Below, piece by piece: positions 28,879 through 43,984 of a DNA stretch of 64,000 nucleotides. Source of the DNA: Blastocystis sp. Blastoise. Lineage: Eukaryota; Sar; Bigyra; Opalinata; Blastocystidae. Every line of letters starts with the position of its first letter. Position 1 is the first letter of the stretch. A program made the translations under genes and the position numbers. The notes below the pieces were generated by a model. That model saw nothing but the letters and a program-made list of their open reading frames with translations, was not told where the DNA came from and did no database searches. Location: assembly GCA_039096225.1 (NCBI GenBank), contig JBBPEB010000005.1, positions 152,501 through 216,500 of the forward strand, written 5' to 3'.

Positions 28879-29216
28879 TCAATGATTATTTAAATAAACG
28901 AAAAAATACAATCCAGAATATATTTTAAAAAACATAATCAAAATACCCGTAAAAAATACATAATTTTTGGTATCAATTTGAAAATAACCGTGAATATAGA
29001 AGTAAAGAGACTCATCTTTGTATGAATCTAAATATTTCATTATTGTAAAATGGGAATCGCCAATCAAGTGGTCAATATCTATGAGATAGCCAATAATATT
29101 ACGTTTATTATGGTTCCAAGATGTTTGCTCTGATGGACGCATCGGTATACTCCATATAATAGAGCAATCAGGACATTTATGTAATCCACAGCTTACATAT
29201 GAATTTTTAAAACATT
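28879..29216 (-). pseudogene. Unassigned open frame overlapping the 5' flank of surface protein A; possible gene fragment
   Basis: The minus-strand frame is open from 29241 to the stop at 28879, about 120 codons, longer than chance should often give at this base composition. A plausible acceptor (TTTAATAG) ends at 29217, so the exon may start at 29216. It encodes SCGLHKCPDCSII, then a polar region containing MRPSEQTSWNHNKRN, and a C-terminal hydrophobic segment (VFFTGILIMFFKIYSGLYFF) before the stop. The CxxC pair suggests a zinc site. No family is recognised. Any upstream exon would overlap the opposite-strand gene at 29248, so a relic or a small membrane protein starting at Met 29142 are both possible. 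Confidence 0.3.
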
Positions 29217-29247
29217 CTATTAAAGAATTAAAAATAAATTTTTATAG

Positions 29248-32200
29248 ATGAAAGTATCAATAATTATCTTCTATTGCTTGATTGCACTTCATTGTATGTT
29301 TATTAGCCTGTCTTTCTTGAACTAAAATAGAATTATTGTTTCTAATTATTATACTATTTAGGTGTTCAAGCTTGCTCTAGTAATGAACAAGAGCTTATTG
29401 TTCAGAGAAATTATATGAAGAATGCTGGTGAAACCACTCAACTTTATTCTGGCGAATCTACTAATTTAAGAAATAGTCTTGTTTTCTATGATGAATCTAT
29501 TGATTCTCAAGACTCTGTAGTTGATTACAAAATCTGCTTAGATGGAAATACCAATTATAGTCTTGAACTATCTTCAATGTATTTTATTTTTTTGTTAATG
29601 TATATTTTTTGTAGGAATTCTTCTGTTTGGATTGATGGCTCTTTTGTTAGCTTGATGTATAATAAAATAATTCTCGTCAACTCTCGTGTAAATGCTGATG
29701 ACAATGGAAAGAAAATCATTAAATTTAATTGTATGTTTATATTTTATTATATATTTGTATATATTTTATATAGTATCTTCTCTACTTTCTTCAAGAATGC
29801 ATTGGAAATATTCCACTACTGTTGATGCTGCATCTTGGAAGGAAAATAAGATAGAAGAATGGGGTGAAGACTATAAGAATAAAGAAATCAAGAATGCTGG
29901 TTCTAGTGTTTATTTTAGAAAGGATATCACTGTTGATAACTCTTTTACTCTTCTTCAATTATCTATTCAAAGTCAAAGTGAATTCATTGTTTATGTAAAT
30001 GGAATTAGAGTGCATACTTATTTATTACCAGAGTATGTTTTTTTTATTATATTTAATAAACATAAATTTATATATAGATCCTCAAATACCACTCAATATA
30101 CTCCTTCTCAATCTCTTGAAGATGTTCCTACTTATAAACAGTATATATCTTATTAACATTACTCTATAGTATATATAGTATTATCGTTCCTAAAGAATTA
30201 CTTGCTTCCTCTGTTTCTCTTACTATATTAAAAATAGTTATTGAATTACATACTACTGTTGATCATCCTGAACTTCTTTCTTCTTTTGATGTTCTTACCT
30301 ATATTACGAATTCTAAAGGTATATACATAATAATAATATATATATATACTATAGATTCTTTAGATACCCTCTCTATGTTTGCTTCTCGAAGACTACAGGA
30401 TATCCCTCAATATACTATGAACGCCTTTGAAGAGAATCAATCTATTGATTTCTCTACTATAGTATCTCTTTCATTATCGAATTGTGTTCTATCTACTGAT
30501 TTACCTACTGGTTTAACTTTATCTTCTAATGGTATTCTTTCTGGTACTCCTAAAGAAGTTATTAGTGCTGAATATACTCTTTCCTATACTAATGATGAAG
30601 ATGGTAGTTCTTCACATACATATATATTTAATCTTCAAATATTATGTAATCCCACTTTTTGTGCACATATACGTGTGAATAGAATTACATCCTATTATGC
30701 TTCTTATGAACAAGTTATAATTAAATCAGAAGATGGAAATAAAATAGTTTCTTTAATTCAAGGTAATAATATAAACAAGAATTATGATTATTATGGTCCT
30801 GTAGGTACTTGGTCATTTGAATTAATAAAAGAAACTAGTGGTATATGGTCTGTTGGATCAATTATGACAGTATATGTCATAGATGATCTTAGTAGCACAT
30901 CTATTCCTGTAACTAAAATGAGAACTATATATAAGTCTCCTGAAACATATTATGTTAATACTATTTATTCTATGTTAATGAAGTCTGAATGGAAATATAA
31001 TACTTATGATTCTATACCTACAGCATGGTATGGATCTTCTGTTGATGATTCTACTTGGTCTACTATAAATGGTGGTGCTGCTATTACTCCTATTGATTCT
31101 AAACAATATTATGTATTCCGAAGGACTATTAATACTCCTTCCATTGTTGATCAAAAATATTTTATATTAAATTATAAAACATTATCAAATACAAAGATCT
31201 ATATAAATAATCATGAACTCGCTGTGAATGGGTTTATAGATGGCTATTTAGATTCAACAGATGCCTCTACTATTATAGAACAAACAACAACAGGTCCTCT
31301 CTCTCTATTTGACAATCAAGAAACTATTACTATTTCTGTATTACTATATGATAAGCAACATACTATTGATATATCTTTTGATGCTTCTCTTCTAATGGCT
31401 GTTGATACTAATCTTCCTGTTTATGGTGATTATGAGGTAACAGTCACTAATGATTCATCTACTAGTAATCCTAATAATGTTGTGGACTTGTCTATGATAT
31501 CATATATATATATTATGGGTGAATCAGATAAATCAAGCCCTATATTATCCATAACAACTAAAGATGGATATAATTATATAAATAGATATTGTATAACTTA
31601 TCATATTGATTATTTTCTTTATGCTCCAACATCATGGAAAGTAGAATCTATAGATATAAATGGTAATCATCATGAACAATCAGTTGTATCGGATGCATTT
31701 ACATCAATTGATGATCCACGAAGAAAATGTTTCTTATTATCTGATGTTACTACAGGAATCAATAAACTAGAATTTACATTAACAAATAATATGATTAATA
31801 AAGCTAAGAATGATTATTATATATCTCAAATTGAATTATTCGTAGATGATGTTACTTCTAATACATTACCTTCTTTATCTACTTCTTCTAATCCTTATTC
31901 TGCTTATGATAATACTACTCTATTAATATTATTTACTAATTCGGAATATTATCATGATTTTACTATAACTCCTTCTCTTCCTGATGGACTATCATTTAAT
32001 ACTAATACTGGTTCTATATATGGTATTATTCATGGTGAGACTGGTAATACTGATTATACTATACATGCTACATCTGTAATTGGTACTCCATATGAATATA
32101 CATTAACTATTTCTATTCAGTCATGTCAATATCCTAATAATTTTGTTAATATCCAGTGTGAATATGAACAAGAAGCTGCTTATAAAGTAACATTAAAAAG

Positions 32201-35178
32201 TTATATGACATATCAACAAGAGAAAGAAATATACCATATATATGAAAGAAGTTCAGAAGACTATAATTTATGTCTATCTCCATCAATATACTCCTTGTCT
32301 ATGTCTATTGTATATGGTGAATCTAAGTCAGTATCCCATGTATACGTCAATAATAATTATTATAGAGAATTTAGTCAATCTAATAGAGTTTCTTTATCTT
32401 TCGCTCAATATGCTGATTCTTCCAAGATGCCTATTGTTTATTCTTATGATAATATAACTCCTCCTAAACATTGGAATACAAATCTATTTAATGATGATCT
32501 ATGGTCTACTGTTCCTTCTGTTTCTTCTCTTCCTGATGTTCCTAGTGATAGTATTACTCAATACTATAGAATGCATTATACTATAGAAGAGTTAATATCT
32601 AAAAGTTATCAATTCGATATATCTGTATCTACCTATGCTGGCATGATCATATATATAAATGGCCATGAAATAAGAAGAGTAAATATGAATGATGATGATA
32701 ATATAGAATATAGTACATTAGCTACTGCTGGATATAGTGAATATAAAGCATATAGAACTAGAATCAGTACTTTTATTGATCCAAATATACGTCTTATGGG
32801 TGATAATATTATTGCTATTGAAATACATAAATATAATAATATTATTCAACCAAATAATGGACTTTCTGTGACAATAGGTGCTGTTGATTCATACTTTTCA
32901 CAAATAGATGGTTCATGGTCTGTAAACGGTGATGTAGATCCTGACTATCCATTAAGTAATCTATATGATGGTGATGATAGTACATATACAAAAGTACATA
33001 ATAAATGTTCAAATACTATATTCACCTATACATATAATGATGAAATATGCATAGATATAAAATCTTTTTATTTATATTATAACCATGATATGAGTTTATC
33101 CTATAGTCCTGAATCTGTTGTAATAGAAGGAACTTATAATAATGGAGTACGATGGGATGAACTTTTTTCAGGAGATGGAATCAGTATGAACTATTATTAT
33201 TCTGGAGATATTTATTTAGATAAATGTTATAATTCATATCGTATGAGAATAACAAAATGTGGAACAGATCCAGATATATCTGAAAGTGGAAGTGAAAGCA
33301 TGACTGTTCTAAATGAACTAAATTATTATGATTATTATTTTGATAATGATGGTTGTGTAGACAATGAATGGTCTGCAGCTAGAAAAGATAAATACTCTTA
33401 TAAGGTTTGTCCTAAAGGATATTCTAGTAATGCAAAGCGTTTATGTATAGTTAATATATTACAAACAATTGAAGGAGATAACACATGTGTAAAGATAGAT
33501 CCTTCTGAATTGTATTTTGAGGAAACAAATATTATTATTAGGAATAATAACTATTATGAACAATATTATAGTATAGATGCTATTGATACTATTATTACAA
33601 GTTCTCCTTCTCTTCCTGAAGGTATTATTATAGATTCTGTAACTCAAAGAATTTATGGTACTCCTACAAGTGTATCTCCTAGAACTACTTATAGTCTTTC
33701 GTATACAAATAATAATGAAGAAAAGATAACTATTGAAGAAATTAGTATTACAATCATTCTGCCTGTTTGTTATGCCGACGGAAATTGGCCAGAAACTAAT
33801 CCTGAATCTACTGCTTCTATTTCTTGTCCTCAATATTATGAAGGTAATCAATCTAGATTATGTAGTTATAATGGTGAATGGGAAGAAGCTAATACTAATG
33901 AATGTATATTTAGTTCTACTCCTTGTACTGGTACTACATATTATAATGGTAATGAATGTAGTGAGTGTATAAATGGTTATGTAACTTCATTAAATGGTAA
34001 TAATATACAATGTACTCTTTGTAATGAAAATGAAATTGTTATTAATAATAAATGTTATCCTAGTGGTGCTACTTGTCCTGCTAGTACTATTGATTCCTAT
34101 TTATATCCTGAAACGAATATAATGAAGAATGCTGTTGTTAATTGTACTAATGAAAATCAATATGGCTATTACAAAGTATTTTGTGATTACATATCTGAAC
34201 CTACTTGGTCTAATGATATTCAGAAAGATCTTTGCTGTATGCTATTATATTTATTATATTTATTATTATATTTATTATTATATTTATTATCATCTATAGA
34301 TCCTCGACCTGTTTCAATTCCTGGAAAAGCTTTAGAATCATTAGATTATTCTATGCAACTACAGACAACTATTGATGATATTTATTCTTTATTAGAATCT
34401 TTAGCAAGAACATTTGTAAATACTTATAAGTATCAACTCACAGATCTTCTTCTTACTACAGATTATATAACTGGTGATGATGTATATTATTATTTATTAT
34501 TCTCGTTATAATATATTATATATATAGTCCATTACTTCTCTTCTTCTTCACGTATATTATGGTTCTAGTATAGATATCTATTCTGCTTCTTATTCTTCTA
34601 AAAGACAATTATATATGAATAGTATTACGAATTATCAAAATACTCCATTCAGTTCTTCTTCTCTTCTTAATAATCATACTACTTTATCTAATACTAATGA
34701 GTACTGTCAACTTCCAAACCAAGGTGTAACTATTCCATTAAATTATTATGCCATGATTGCTAAGGACACAGAAAATCAAAAACAAGAATATATAACATAT
34801 TTCTGTAAACAGGAACAATTAAATTATATTCCAATTCCAGTAAAATTTACTATAATTGAAAAAAATAACTTAAGTTTATTAGTAGTAGGATTTAAAGATT
34901 TCCCTACTATGTGGATTCAACCTGATATACTTATACCTATCTATACATCTATTTTAATATCTAGCAAGGTTCCTATTTCTCAATTAAGAAATAATATTAT
35001 AGCTTCTAGTCCTGGATCACTTATTGTTTATTTTTCATTTTCTTTACCTGATCCATTTAAATTTGAAATCACAACTGTTTCCAATTGTTTTGATGAAGAA
35101 GTATTAAAGAATCAATTAAAGAAGAATATCCCTATCAGCTTTACTTCTACTTTTTTTACGTTCATATTATCAAACTAA
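29248..35178 (+). CDS. Giant secreted multi-domain protein A (He_PIG / jelly-roll / discoidin-like)
   Basis: Exons 29248-29293, 29362-29578, 29615-29730, 29774-30032, 30078-30140, 30179-30318, 30355-34236, 34300-34481 and 34528-35178, giving 1851 residues. Signal peptide MKVSIIIFYCLIALHC. Ig-like He_PIG modules are marked by LPTGLTLSSNGILSGTP, LPDGLSFNTNTGSIYG and LPEGIIIDSVTQRIYGTP. Between them lie jelly-roll sugar-binding-like units with a DDSTW or DDLWS signature (AWYGSSVDDSTWSTINGG; FNDDLWSTVPSVSS, then YAGMIIYINGHEIRRVNM), a discoidin-like unit (YPLSNLYDGDDSTYTKV) and Cys-rich sushi-like repeats (CYADGNWPETNPESTASISC). No C-terminal membrane helix is evident, unlike B and C. It is likely a secreted or surface-associated adhesin or matrix protein. 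The acceptor of exon 6 could also be 16 bases upstream. Function is inference. Confidence 0.8.
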
Positions 35179-36523
35179 TACTATGATTAATTGAAATATC
35201 ATTCTACCTATTTATATATATATATATATATTATCTTCTTTAAGTCATTTCATTATTTATTGAATACTCATCTTTTTGTTTTTTATTATATTTTTTTATA
35301 TATTTATTTTTTACATTGTCATATTGATATCTTCTCAATACCCTATATTATATACATATATATTTTCTGTATATAATATTCTTCATGTATATATAGTGAA
35401 TTATATACAATTGTTTATTACGTATTATATATATATACTAATAACTATTTATCATCTTCTTTTTATATTATATCTTTTATATTATATAACTTCCTTTGAA
35501 ATATAGTTTTTTTTATAATTATATATGTACAATTTTTTATTAATTCTTTTTGATGGTATTTGTATGTTATTTTATATTTTGTACCTATTTCTATATTAAC
35601 CAATATATCATATATATTTCTTCAAGTCAATATCAATTCTTATTATTATTTATATAAATATAGAAACACTTTATAATTAATAATACTATTATCATAAACA
35701 AGTTTTTTTCTTATTCTTATTTATATATATATCTTGCTGTTCTATTTATAGATATATATATTTATTATTACACACATAATCTATTAAGTGTATAATTTCT
35801 ATTATCTTATTATAAGAAAAGTATTATATTTCTTTTTATATTTTTGAAGTATTGTTTTTTATTTGTTCGAGATTAAACTTTATAAACATTTCGTTTTTAG
35901 ATTTTAATCTGTATTTTGCATATGAATATGTGACAAGAATACTATGATTATATGCGTATAAATAAGATAATATAATTATTTGTAATACAGTTGTTATTTA
36001 TATCTAACTATGTATACTATAAGTATAATGTGCTATATATATATTAAATATTAATTTGAAGAATACATAAAAAGTTTTAATAGTATCCAAAAGAATAAAT
36101 AAAAAAGATATAAATGAACAAAATGAAATGAGTAATGATACCTACGCTTGTAGACTGAAAGATCCTATTAATATGATTACACGCATATAACTAATAATTA
36201 GCAAAAACAACAAAGTATAAAAATTAATATGCAAAATAGAATACATGTATAAATACCAAATAAAAAAGTAAACAAATAAAAAAATCTAAATATATATATA
36301 TATATAAATAATCTATGAGAAAAAAAGAATAGCCAACTAGAAAGAGATATAGATCTATAAACAGAAAAGAACATAACAATATAATGAATTACAATGGAAT
36401 ATAATGCTGAATATGCCAATAATAATAGAAATAAAATTACTATATATATATATAAACTATACACAAACAAACAAAATATATAAGAATTTAATAACAACAA
36501 CTACACAAATCTATATATAATAT
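35179..36523. other. Intergenic, convergent 3' ends of protein A and RRM gene
   Basis: 1.3 kb of extremely AT-rich sequence with many short ATAT tracts and a T-rich segment (35240-35500). There is no supported gene or RNA. Confidence 0.5.
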
Positions 36524-36620
36524 CTAAGAAAAAATATCTGAAAAGTCAGCAGAACTTGAAAAACCTGGTTGAGAAGCAAAAATAGCATGACTCTTATGAC
36601 GGCGTTTTGAAATCTTAGGA

Positions 36621-36657
<37 letters not shown>

Positions 36658-39418
36658 GAAAAGAGAAAAATATAAAAATGTAAAAAAAAATAAATAAATA
36701 AATAATATAATATAAAATAAAAACTATATATACTCTTCACTTAATTGAATATGTTCTTCTTCAATAGTTTCAGGTATATTATTATCAATATCATAATTTC
36801 CTGGTTTAACAATAGTGGGAAGAGATCTTAAAGGAACATTAAATGAATGTCTTTCTGTATATCCATTAAGAGAATTAAATAAAGATAAACTACCGTTATC
36901 TGTATCATTATTACTATCTAATCCACTACAACTACTGTCACTAAATATAGTACTTAGATTCTGTTCACAATTACTTTCAAATACATCCATGGAATCTAAA
37001 GAAGTATCAAATATATTATTATATTGAAAAGAAGGTAATAAGCCAGGTGCACTTTGAAATGAATTCTTATCTACAGATTTATGTTTTACTTTAGTATTTG
37101 TTAATGAATCATAGAAATAAGAAGAGGTACTAGTAGTATTAGTAATAGTATTATTATTATTATTAGTAATAGTATTATTACTAGTAGTAGGAATAGGAGA
37201 TAGAGAAGAAAGCTGAATATCCATTGGTTGTATATTATTATTATTAGTAGTAGTAGTAGTAACATTATTATTATTAGTAACATTACTATTATTATTATTA
37301 TTATTACTATTATTATTAATAGAATCATTTATAGCTATAGAAGAAGGAATAGGTAGTGGAGATAAAGAGGAAGGAATAGTCGCGGAAATATCATTATTAT
37401 CTAGAGTCTTATTAAGATTCGTCAATGTATTGGATGACAGAGGCAGCGTCATAGGTTTACTTAATAATACAGGCTCCGTGAGACGTTGAGAACGAATATC
37501 TGGAGATACCATATCATAAGATATAGGAGGACTTAAAGAATTCTATATATATATAGTATTTAACAAATATATAGATAAAATAAATATAAAAATAATATAT
37601 AATATTTAATATATATAGATAAAACAAATAAATATATATATATATACATTTGCATAAAGAGGTTCAGAGGACATCGATGTATAATGATTCTTGTTATTCC
37701 CGCGGTTATTATGGTCAATATTAAGAATAGGAGATGTAGTATATAGATTTGGTTTTGGCGATATATATAGGGTATCTATGGGATGTGGCGACATAAATGA
37801 ATCATTTTCTGAATAGGGTGAAAGATGATTTATATGTGAAGGGATGGTAGAGGAGGAATAGAAAGAAGGGGATGTATAATTTGGACGTTGTCGGTAGGGA
37901 TCTCGTATATTTAATGGAGATATATAAGAATCTTCTGATTGATTATAACTATCTTCACTATATAGAGAATGATCTAAAGAAGAATTTGAATATATATAAG
38001 GATCATTTAAAGAATGATGAGGATCCCCGCGGTAATTGGGTTCTTGAGAGAGTGATTTTGAATAATTATATGGAGATTGTTCTTGAAAATGATAATTATT
38101 TATATATCGTTGTGAAGTATTATAAGGATTATTATTCATAGTATTACTATTCATAGTATTCATAGTATTATTATAAGGATTTCTATGTGCATTAGAGGAA
38201 TAATCAGGATTATAAGGATCGATCTGAGAAGTATTATAATAATCATATTGAGTATAGGAGGGAAGATTCATATTTAAAGGTGTATATTCATTATTCGCTG
38301 AATTCTTTTCAGTATCTTTCTGACCAAATGCTCTTTTCACTTCTACCTATATATATATATTATATATTATATATATCATTATAAAATTAATTGTGTGAAT
38401 AATACAAAAAAAAGAGAATATATATAATAATAATAATATATATATATATATATACATTTTTTCCATTAATAATATGAAACGGTTGATTCAGAACAAAGTT
38501 CGCAACATCAAAAGATGCAAATATAACAAATCCAAAACCGCGGTTTTTCTTGGTTTCTGAATCAATGACGATATTACAACTTTCTATAGGACCAAATTGA
38601 GAGAAATATTGTTGAAAATCAGCTAGAGAATTAGATATATATAGAAATAATATAAGTTTATATAGAAGAATAAATATAATATTATATATATATATACCTT
38701 GAGTAGTATTTTGGCTAATTCCACCAATAAACAATTTACGATACACTTGTTTCATTTGTTGTTCATCTATAGAATAACACAAATATATATAACAATAATA
38801 AATAATATTTATATAAACAATAAAAAATAATAAATAATACTTATATATAACAATAATAAATAATATTATATAAACAATAAAAAATAATAAATAATACTTA
38901 TATATAACAATAATAAATAAACAATAACAATAATGAAAAAATATATATACTTGATATTGGTGGAGGAGCCATCTCTTTCGGTAATGCCCATCGAACATCA
39001 ACCTAAATAAATAAATAAAAAATAATAATACTAAAGAAAAAAAACTACAAATTATAAATAACTTAATATACTTTTCTATCATCAATGATATGTTCTTTAA
39101 CATCCATTGCAGCAACAGCATCATTTGAATTCTTAAAAATACAAAATCCAAAACCACGAGAAACATTACGTTCAGTATCTTTCATCACTACAGCCTGTTT
39201 GATAGGACCGTATTTTGAAAAATAGTCTCTCAATGAATCTATATGTATTAAACATTAACTACATAAATTAATGAGATAAATATACCATCTGAAGTTTTAA
39301 ATGAAAGTCCACCAACAAATAGTTTGCTATATAATTTATAAGTAATATAATTAAACAATCATTTATACTCTTTATAGAATTTCATTTGAGAATCTGGAAT
39401 ACTTTTATTTGTAGTCAT
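36524..39418 (-). CDS. Two-RRM RNA-binding protein with long Asn/Ser/Tyr-rich tail
   Basis: hnRNP A/Musashi-like. Exons 39369-39418, 39286-39326, 39072-39238, 38951-39002, 38698-38766, 38456-38622, 37648-38346, 36734-37542 and 36524-36623, stop TAG, 717 residues. RRM1 (about 18-90) has RNP2 KLFVGGLSF and RNP1 SRGFGFCIF. A linker VDVRWALPKEMAPPP follows. RRM2 (about 112-192) has RNP2 KLFIGGIS and RNP1 NRGFGFVIF, then VEVKRAFGQKD. The remaining 500-odd residues are low complexity: Tyr/Asn/Ser/Pro-rich first (QYDYYNTSQIDPYNPDY), then Asn/Thr runs, ending in a short basic patch (ISKRRHKSH). Such tails are prion-like and typical of proteins that enter RNA granules. Likely roles are mRNA processing, transport or translation control. 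Introns interrupt both RRMs. Confidence 0.9.
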
Positions 39419-41004
39419 GGTGGAATTCTAGGAATATTTATTGATAAATACATATTTGATTACTACTCGTATATATATAAATGAATACAGATATATATCA
39501 AGCAACTATAAGGACTAGGATACAAATATACTAATAAAAAGGTTAATACTTTGTTGTTTTGGAAGTTTGTCAGTCGTTTTTCTTTTTTTTATTCTCTATT
39601 AGAAATAGTCCCTTTTCAATTGTATTTTCCTGTTGAGGATCAAAATAATCATGAAAATATGAAGAATCCCACTGAAAATTTATAGATTATTCATGAATTT
39701 CGAAGTCAAACTCAGATTTCCTATTTCACTAGTTTCTCTATATTGCCCATGTTTTTCAGAAAACTTGTTATCGAATTCATCTTTTTGTACATATATAATT
39801 ATTCCAAAAAAATTGGGTTTTGACTGAATTGAACTGAATATTTTATTTATGATGATAAGTGGATATTATTGCTATTTGGAACTAGAGGATACAATTTTTA
39901 GATAAAGAAGAAATCCTGAACTATTTCAACGACTCATTCTTCAATTATTTAGTATCCATTGTTGTATTGTTGTTGCCATACCTTAAGATATATATATTTC
40001 ATAGTGACGAATGAGTTAGAAATGATAAATTCATATGTTATAAACAGAGAGTATCAAAAAATTGACTAGTTCCATTCCAGACAAGAAATTCTTATTATCT
40101 AAATAAGCATTTTATTCATTGAAATAATTTATCGTATATTCTTGGTAGTGTAACGATGTATGTAAAATTTCTATTTTATCAAAATTTTAAAAGATTTTGA
40201 TTATTATTTCAATAAAATAATAATATATGGATCATTTTCATTTTAACAAATCATACGGAAGATAGTAATAACTGTTATAATCATCTAGATGAATTATTCG
40301 TATAATTATAAAGAAATTTAGAATTTTTAATATTATTTTGAAGAAAGTCCAGTTATTGTCTATTTGAAGTTATTCTTTATTTACCAATTATTTGTTCATA
40401 CATAAATAACAAAAATAATGAACGAATAAACAAAATTTTATGAAGAAATGTATATTCATGTTATTAATTGCAAGATCAAAAGAACATTTTTAAGGTGCCC
40501 AGAATCAGAAGAGCTCATACAAATATTAAATAGAGTATTTCTCGACACGAAAAACAATAATTCTCAATAAATTAGTTTTAACTGTTTTTTAAATAATTCC
40601 TTTCCTTCTTTCATACCCATAGAATCTTGAATTCAATATGAGTATTCACCAATTCGAGTAAGATAGCAAAACGTGTCATTGAATCACCAACATAGAAAAA
40701 GAAAACTAATTCGTATTCAGAATCAAGTTACATACTTATATGTGGTCCATGGCTTTAAATCATTATATCGTTATTTAATAAAGAATAAAATAGAATTTAA
40801 AAGTCTCGAGGATATAAATATCCGTGATTATCCATAAAATTTTGAATAAAATCTGAATTGAATTGTGCGTTTCAACAAGAAGCTATCTTTTTATTTTGAA
40901 TAACTTGTATTCGTTTCTTGTTGAATAATTCATTTCATTTTTGCATCGGAACATAAATTGTATAAAAATTCAATTAATAAATTGTTTATTTGAAAACAAG
41001 AAAA
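39419..41004. other. Divergent intergenic region between RRM and CDC14 genes
   Basis: 1.6 kb carrying two divergent promoters. It is less TA-repetitive than introns. I found no open frame, tRNA or other structured RNA that I can support. Confidence 0.5.
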
Positions 41005-43726
41005 ATGGACATCGACAAACAGATCCAAAAAGATATTAATAATGCTGTCGAGTATATATATTCTGTAAGGCGCTTTTCTAATGTGCTCCATATATAGAAT
41101 ATTGCCAGAACAACTATACTTTGCCATTTTACGGAATAATCCGCAAGATACAAAAGAAAAATGTTTCTTTACCATAGATAATATATTCATTTATTGGAAT
41201 TTCTTCCGTGATTTCGGTCCTTATAATATGGCTCAAGTAGTTCATTTTTGTGATATAGTGAATATGAAATTAAAAGATGAAAGTATCAATGAAAGAGCTA
41301 TATATTTTTATACTAAAATATCTCCAAAATATCTTTGTAATTCTATATTTTTAATGGCTGCATATTCTGTATATATATTATTATTTTTATTATGTTTATT
41401 ATGTTTATTATATTTATTATATTTATTATATTTATTATGTTTATTATATTTATTATATTTATTATTTTTATTATATTTAGTATATTTAGTATATTTATTA
41501 TTTTTATTATTATTATATTTATTATATTTATTATATTTATTATATTTATTATATTTATTATTTTTATTATATTTATTATTATACTTATGAATAATATACT
41601 ATAGATGATTTATTTGGATTGTACTCCTGAAGAAGCTTATCAGCCATTCACACGTTACGAACCGTTACCTCCGTACCATGACGCATCACCAGGTGAATGT
41701 ATATAAAATTGTTCTTTATAGAATTTTTCTTTTTTTTTCTTATTATTATATTTATATCATAATATATATATATATACATATATATATATAATAATTTTAT
41801 ATAGGTACCTTTGTGTTAACAATATTAGATTGCTTAAAAGGCTTATATAAAGCTATTTATTATGGTTTTATTAATTTACCAACCTTTAATATAGAAGATT
41901 ATGAATATCATGAAAAAGTTGAGAATGGTGATTTTAATTGGATTCAAGAAAATCGATTCTTAGCGTTCGCAGGTCCAGAACAACCACCCTCTATGGAAGA
42001 TGGTATAGTATTACTATTCTTCTGTTTATTATTGTTATATAATCTTTTTCATTTTTTTATATACTTATTGATATTTATTTTATTTATTCAATTATATAAT
42101 TTATATTCATTATAAAATAAATATATGTTTATACTCTATTTATTCAAATAAGATTGTCTATAATTCTATATAGGTTACTATATACTTCCTCCTTCTTATT
42201 ATATCCCTTACTTCAAAGAACATAATGTCAATCTTGTAGTTCGATTTAATAAGCCACTTTATGATCCTTCTGAATTCACTCAATATGGTATTAAACACGT
42301 TGATCTTTATTACACAGATGGATCTGTTCCTGAAGGTATATTTATTATATTATGTTTACTTTATTTATTGTTGTTAAGTTTATTTTATTTATATTTATTT
42401 TATTTATATTTATTTTATTGTTATATTTATTATTGTTATATTTATTTTATTTATTTTATTTAATTTATATTTATTTATATTTATTTTATTTATATATTTA
42501 TATATTTATTCTATTTATTCTATTTATTAATAAATCTAAAAAATGATCATAATCAATGTAGAAATATATTATTAAAATATATTATATTATATAGAAGACT
42601 TATTAAATCAATTTATCTCTATCTGTGAGAGTACAGAAGGTGCGATCGCCGTACATTGTAAGGCAGGATTAGGACGTACAGGCACGTGCATTGGAGCCTA
42701 TTTTATGAAACACTATCAATTTACAGCTGAAGAAGTTATTGGATATATACGTATATGTAGGCCAGGAAGTGTTATAGGACCTCAACAATTCTTTCTTAAG
42801 GTAAGTATTCTATTTTTATATTTATATATTTATATATTTATATATTTATATATTTATTCTATTTATATATTTATATATTTATTCCATTTATTATTATTCT
42901 ATTTATATATTTATATATTTATTCCATTTATTATTATTCTATTTATTCTATTTATTATGCTATTAATATTATTAATAATAATTAATATATTTTTTTATCA
43001 TAATACTTTATTTATATATCAAATCTAGCAATTAGAACAAAAATTATGGGAACAAGGAAAATTATATAAAGAGAAATATGGACATGTTCCTGGTGATATT
43101 CGCGGGAATTCAGTGGTTGTTTTCAATAATGTATTTGAATCAATATATATTCAAATTTATTTTTTTACTATTCTCGTTATTTTTTAATATATATAATATT
43201 ATATAATACATATATATATTCTATTTTCTTTTATATATATTAGAGTTTCTTATCAACAAGTATAGAGAATGAGAGTGATATAATTACCAATACAACTATG
43301 GATTCTGATGATATGGATTATTTACTCGAAGAAAAGAAACATGATCGATCTATTAATGAAGGTATATATATATATATATTTATTATTTATTATTTTATTA
43401 ATTATTATATTTTTCATATAATATAATTCATGTTTATATATAATTATATATATATTTATTATTTAGATGTTCTATCTCCTTCTTCTCCTTCTCCTCCTCT
43501 TATTACGCGTCCCTCAAGCCCTATAGAAACAATGACGACGTCTAAAGGAACTCCTCTAGTAACTCTATCTACTATAAATAACTCCGTATCGTCATCAACT
43601 AGTATACCTTCTGCATCCTGTATAAATAATTCAAAAGATACTAATTCTGTATCCATATCGAATACTAATAATAAAGACAATTATAAAAATAATAATAAAG
43701 ACAATAATAATAATAATAATAATAAC

Positions 43727-43758
<32 letters not shown>

Positions 43759-43953
43759 CACAACTCCTGACACTACTAATAATGTTATTTCTTTATTTAA
43801 TGACGCACTCTCTCAAGGTTCGTCAAATGCAGAACAAGAGTATATAATACTATTATCATATAATATTATATTTATTATATATATAGAATTTATGGTACTC
43901 CACAATCTAAAGGTATTTCTTGATATATATTTATATATAATATTTATAATAAT

Positions 43954-43984
<31 letters not shown>

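Noticed and set aside
40930-41190. Minus-strand 86-residue open frame
   Set aside because: It is antisense to CDC14 exons 1-2 and has no family resemblance.
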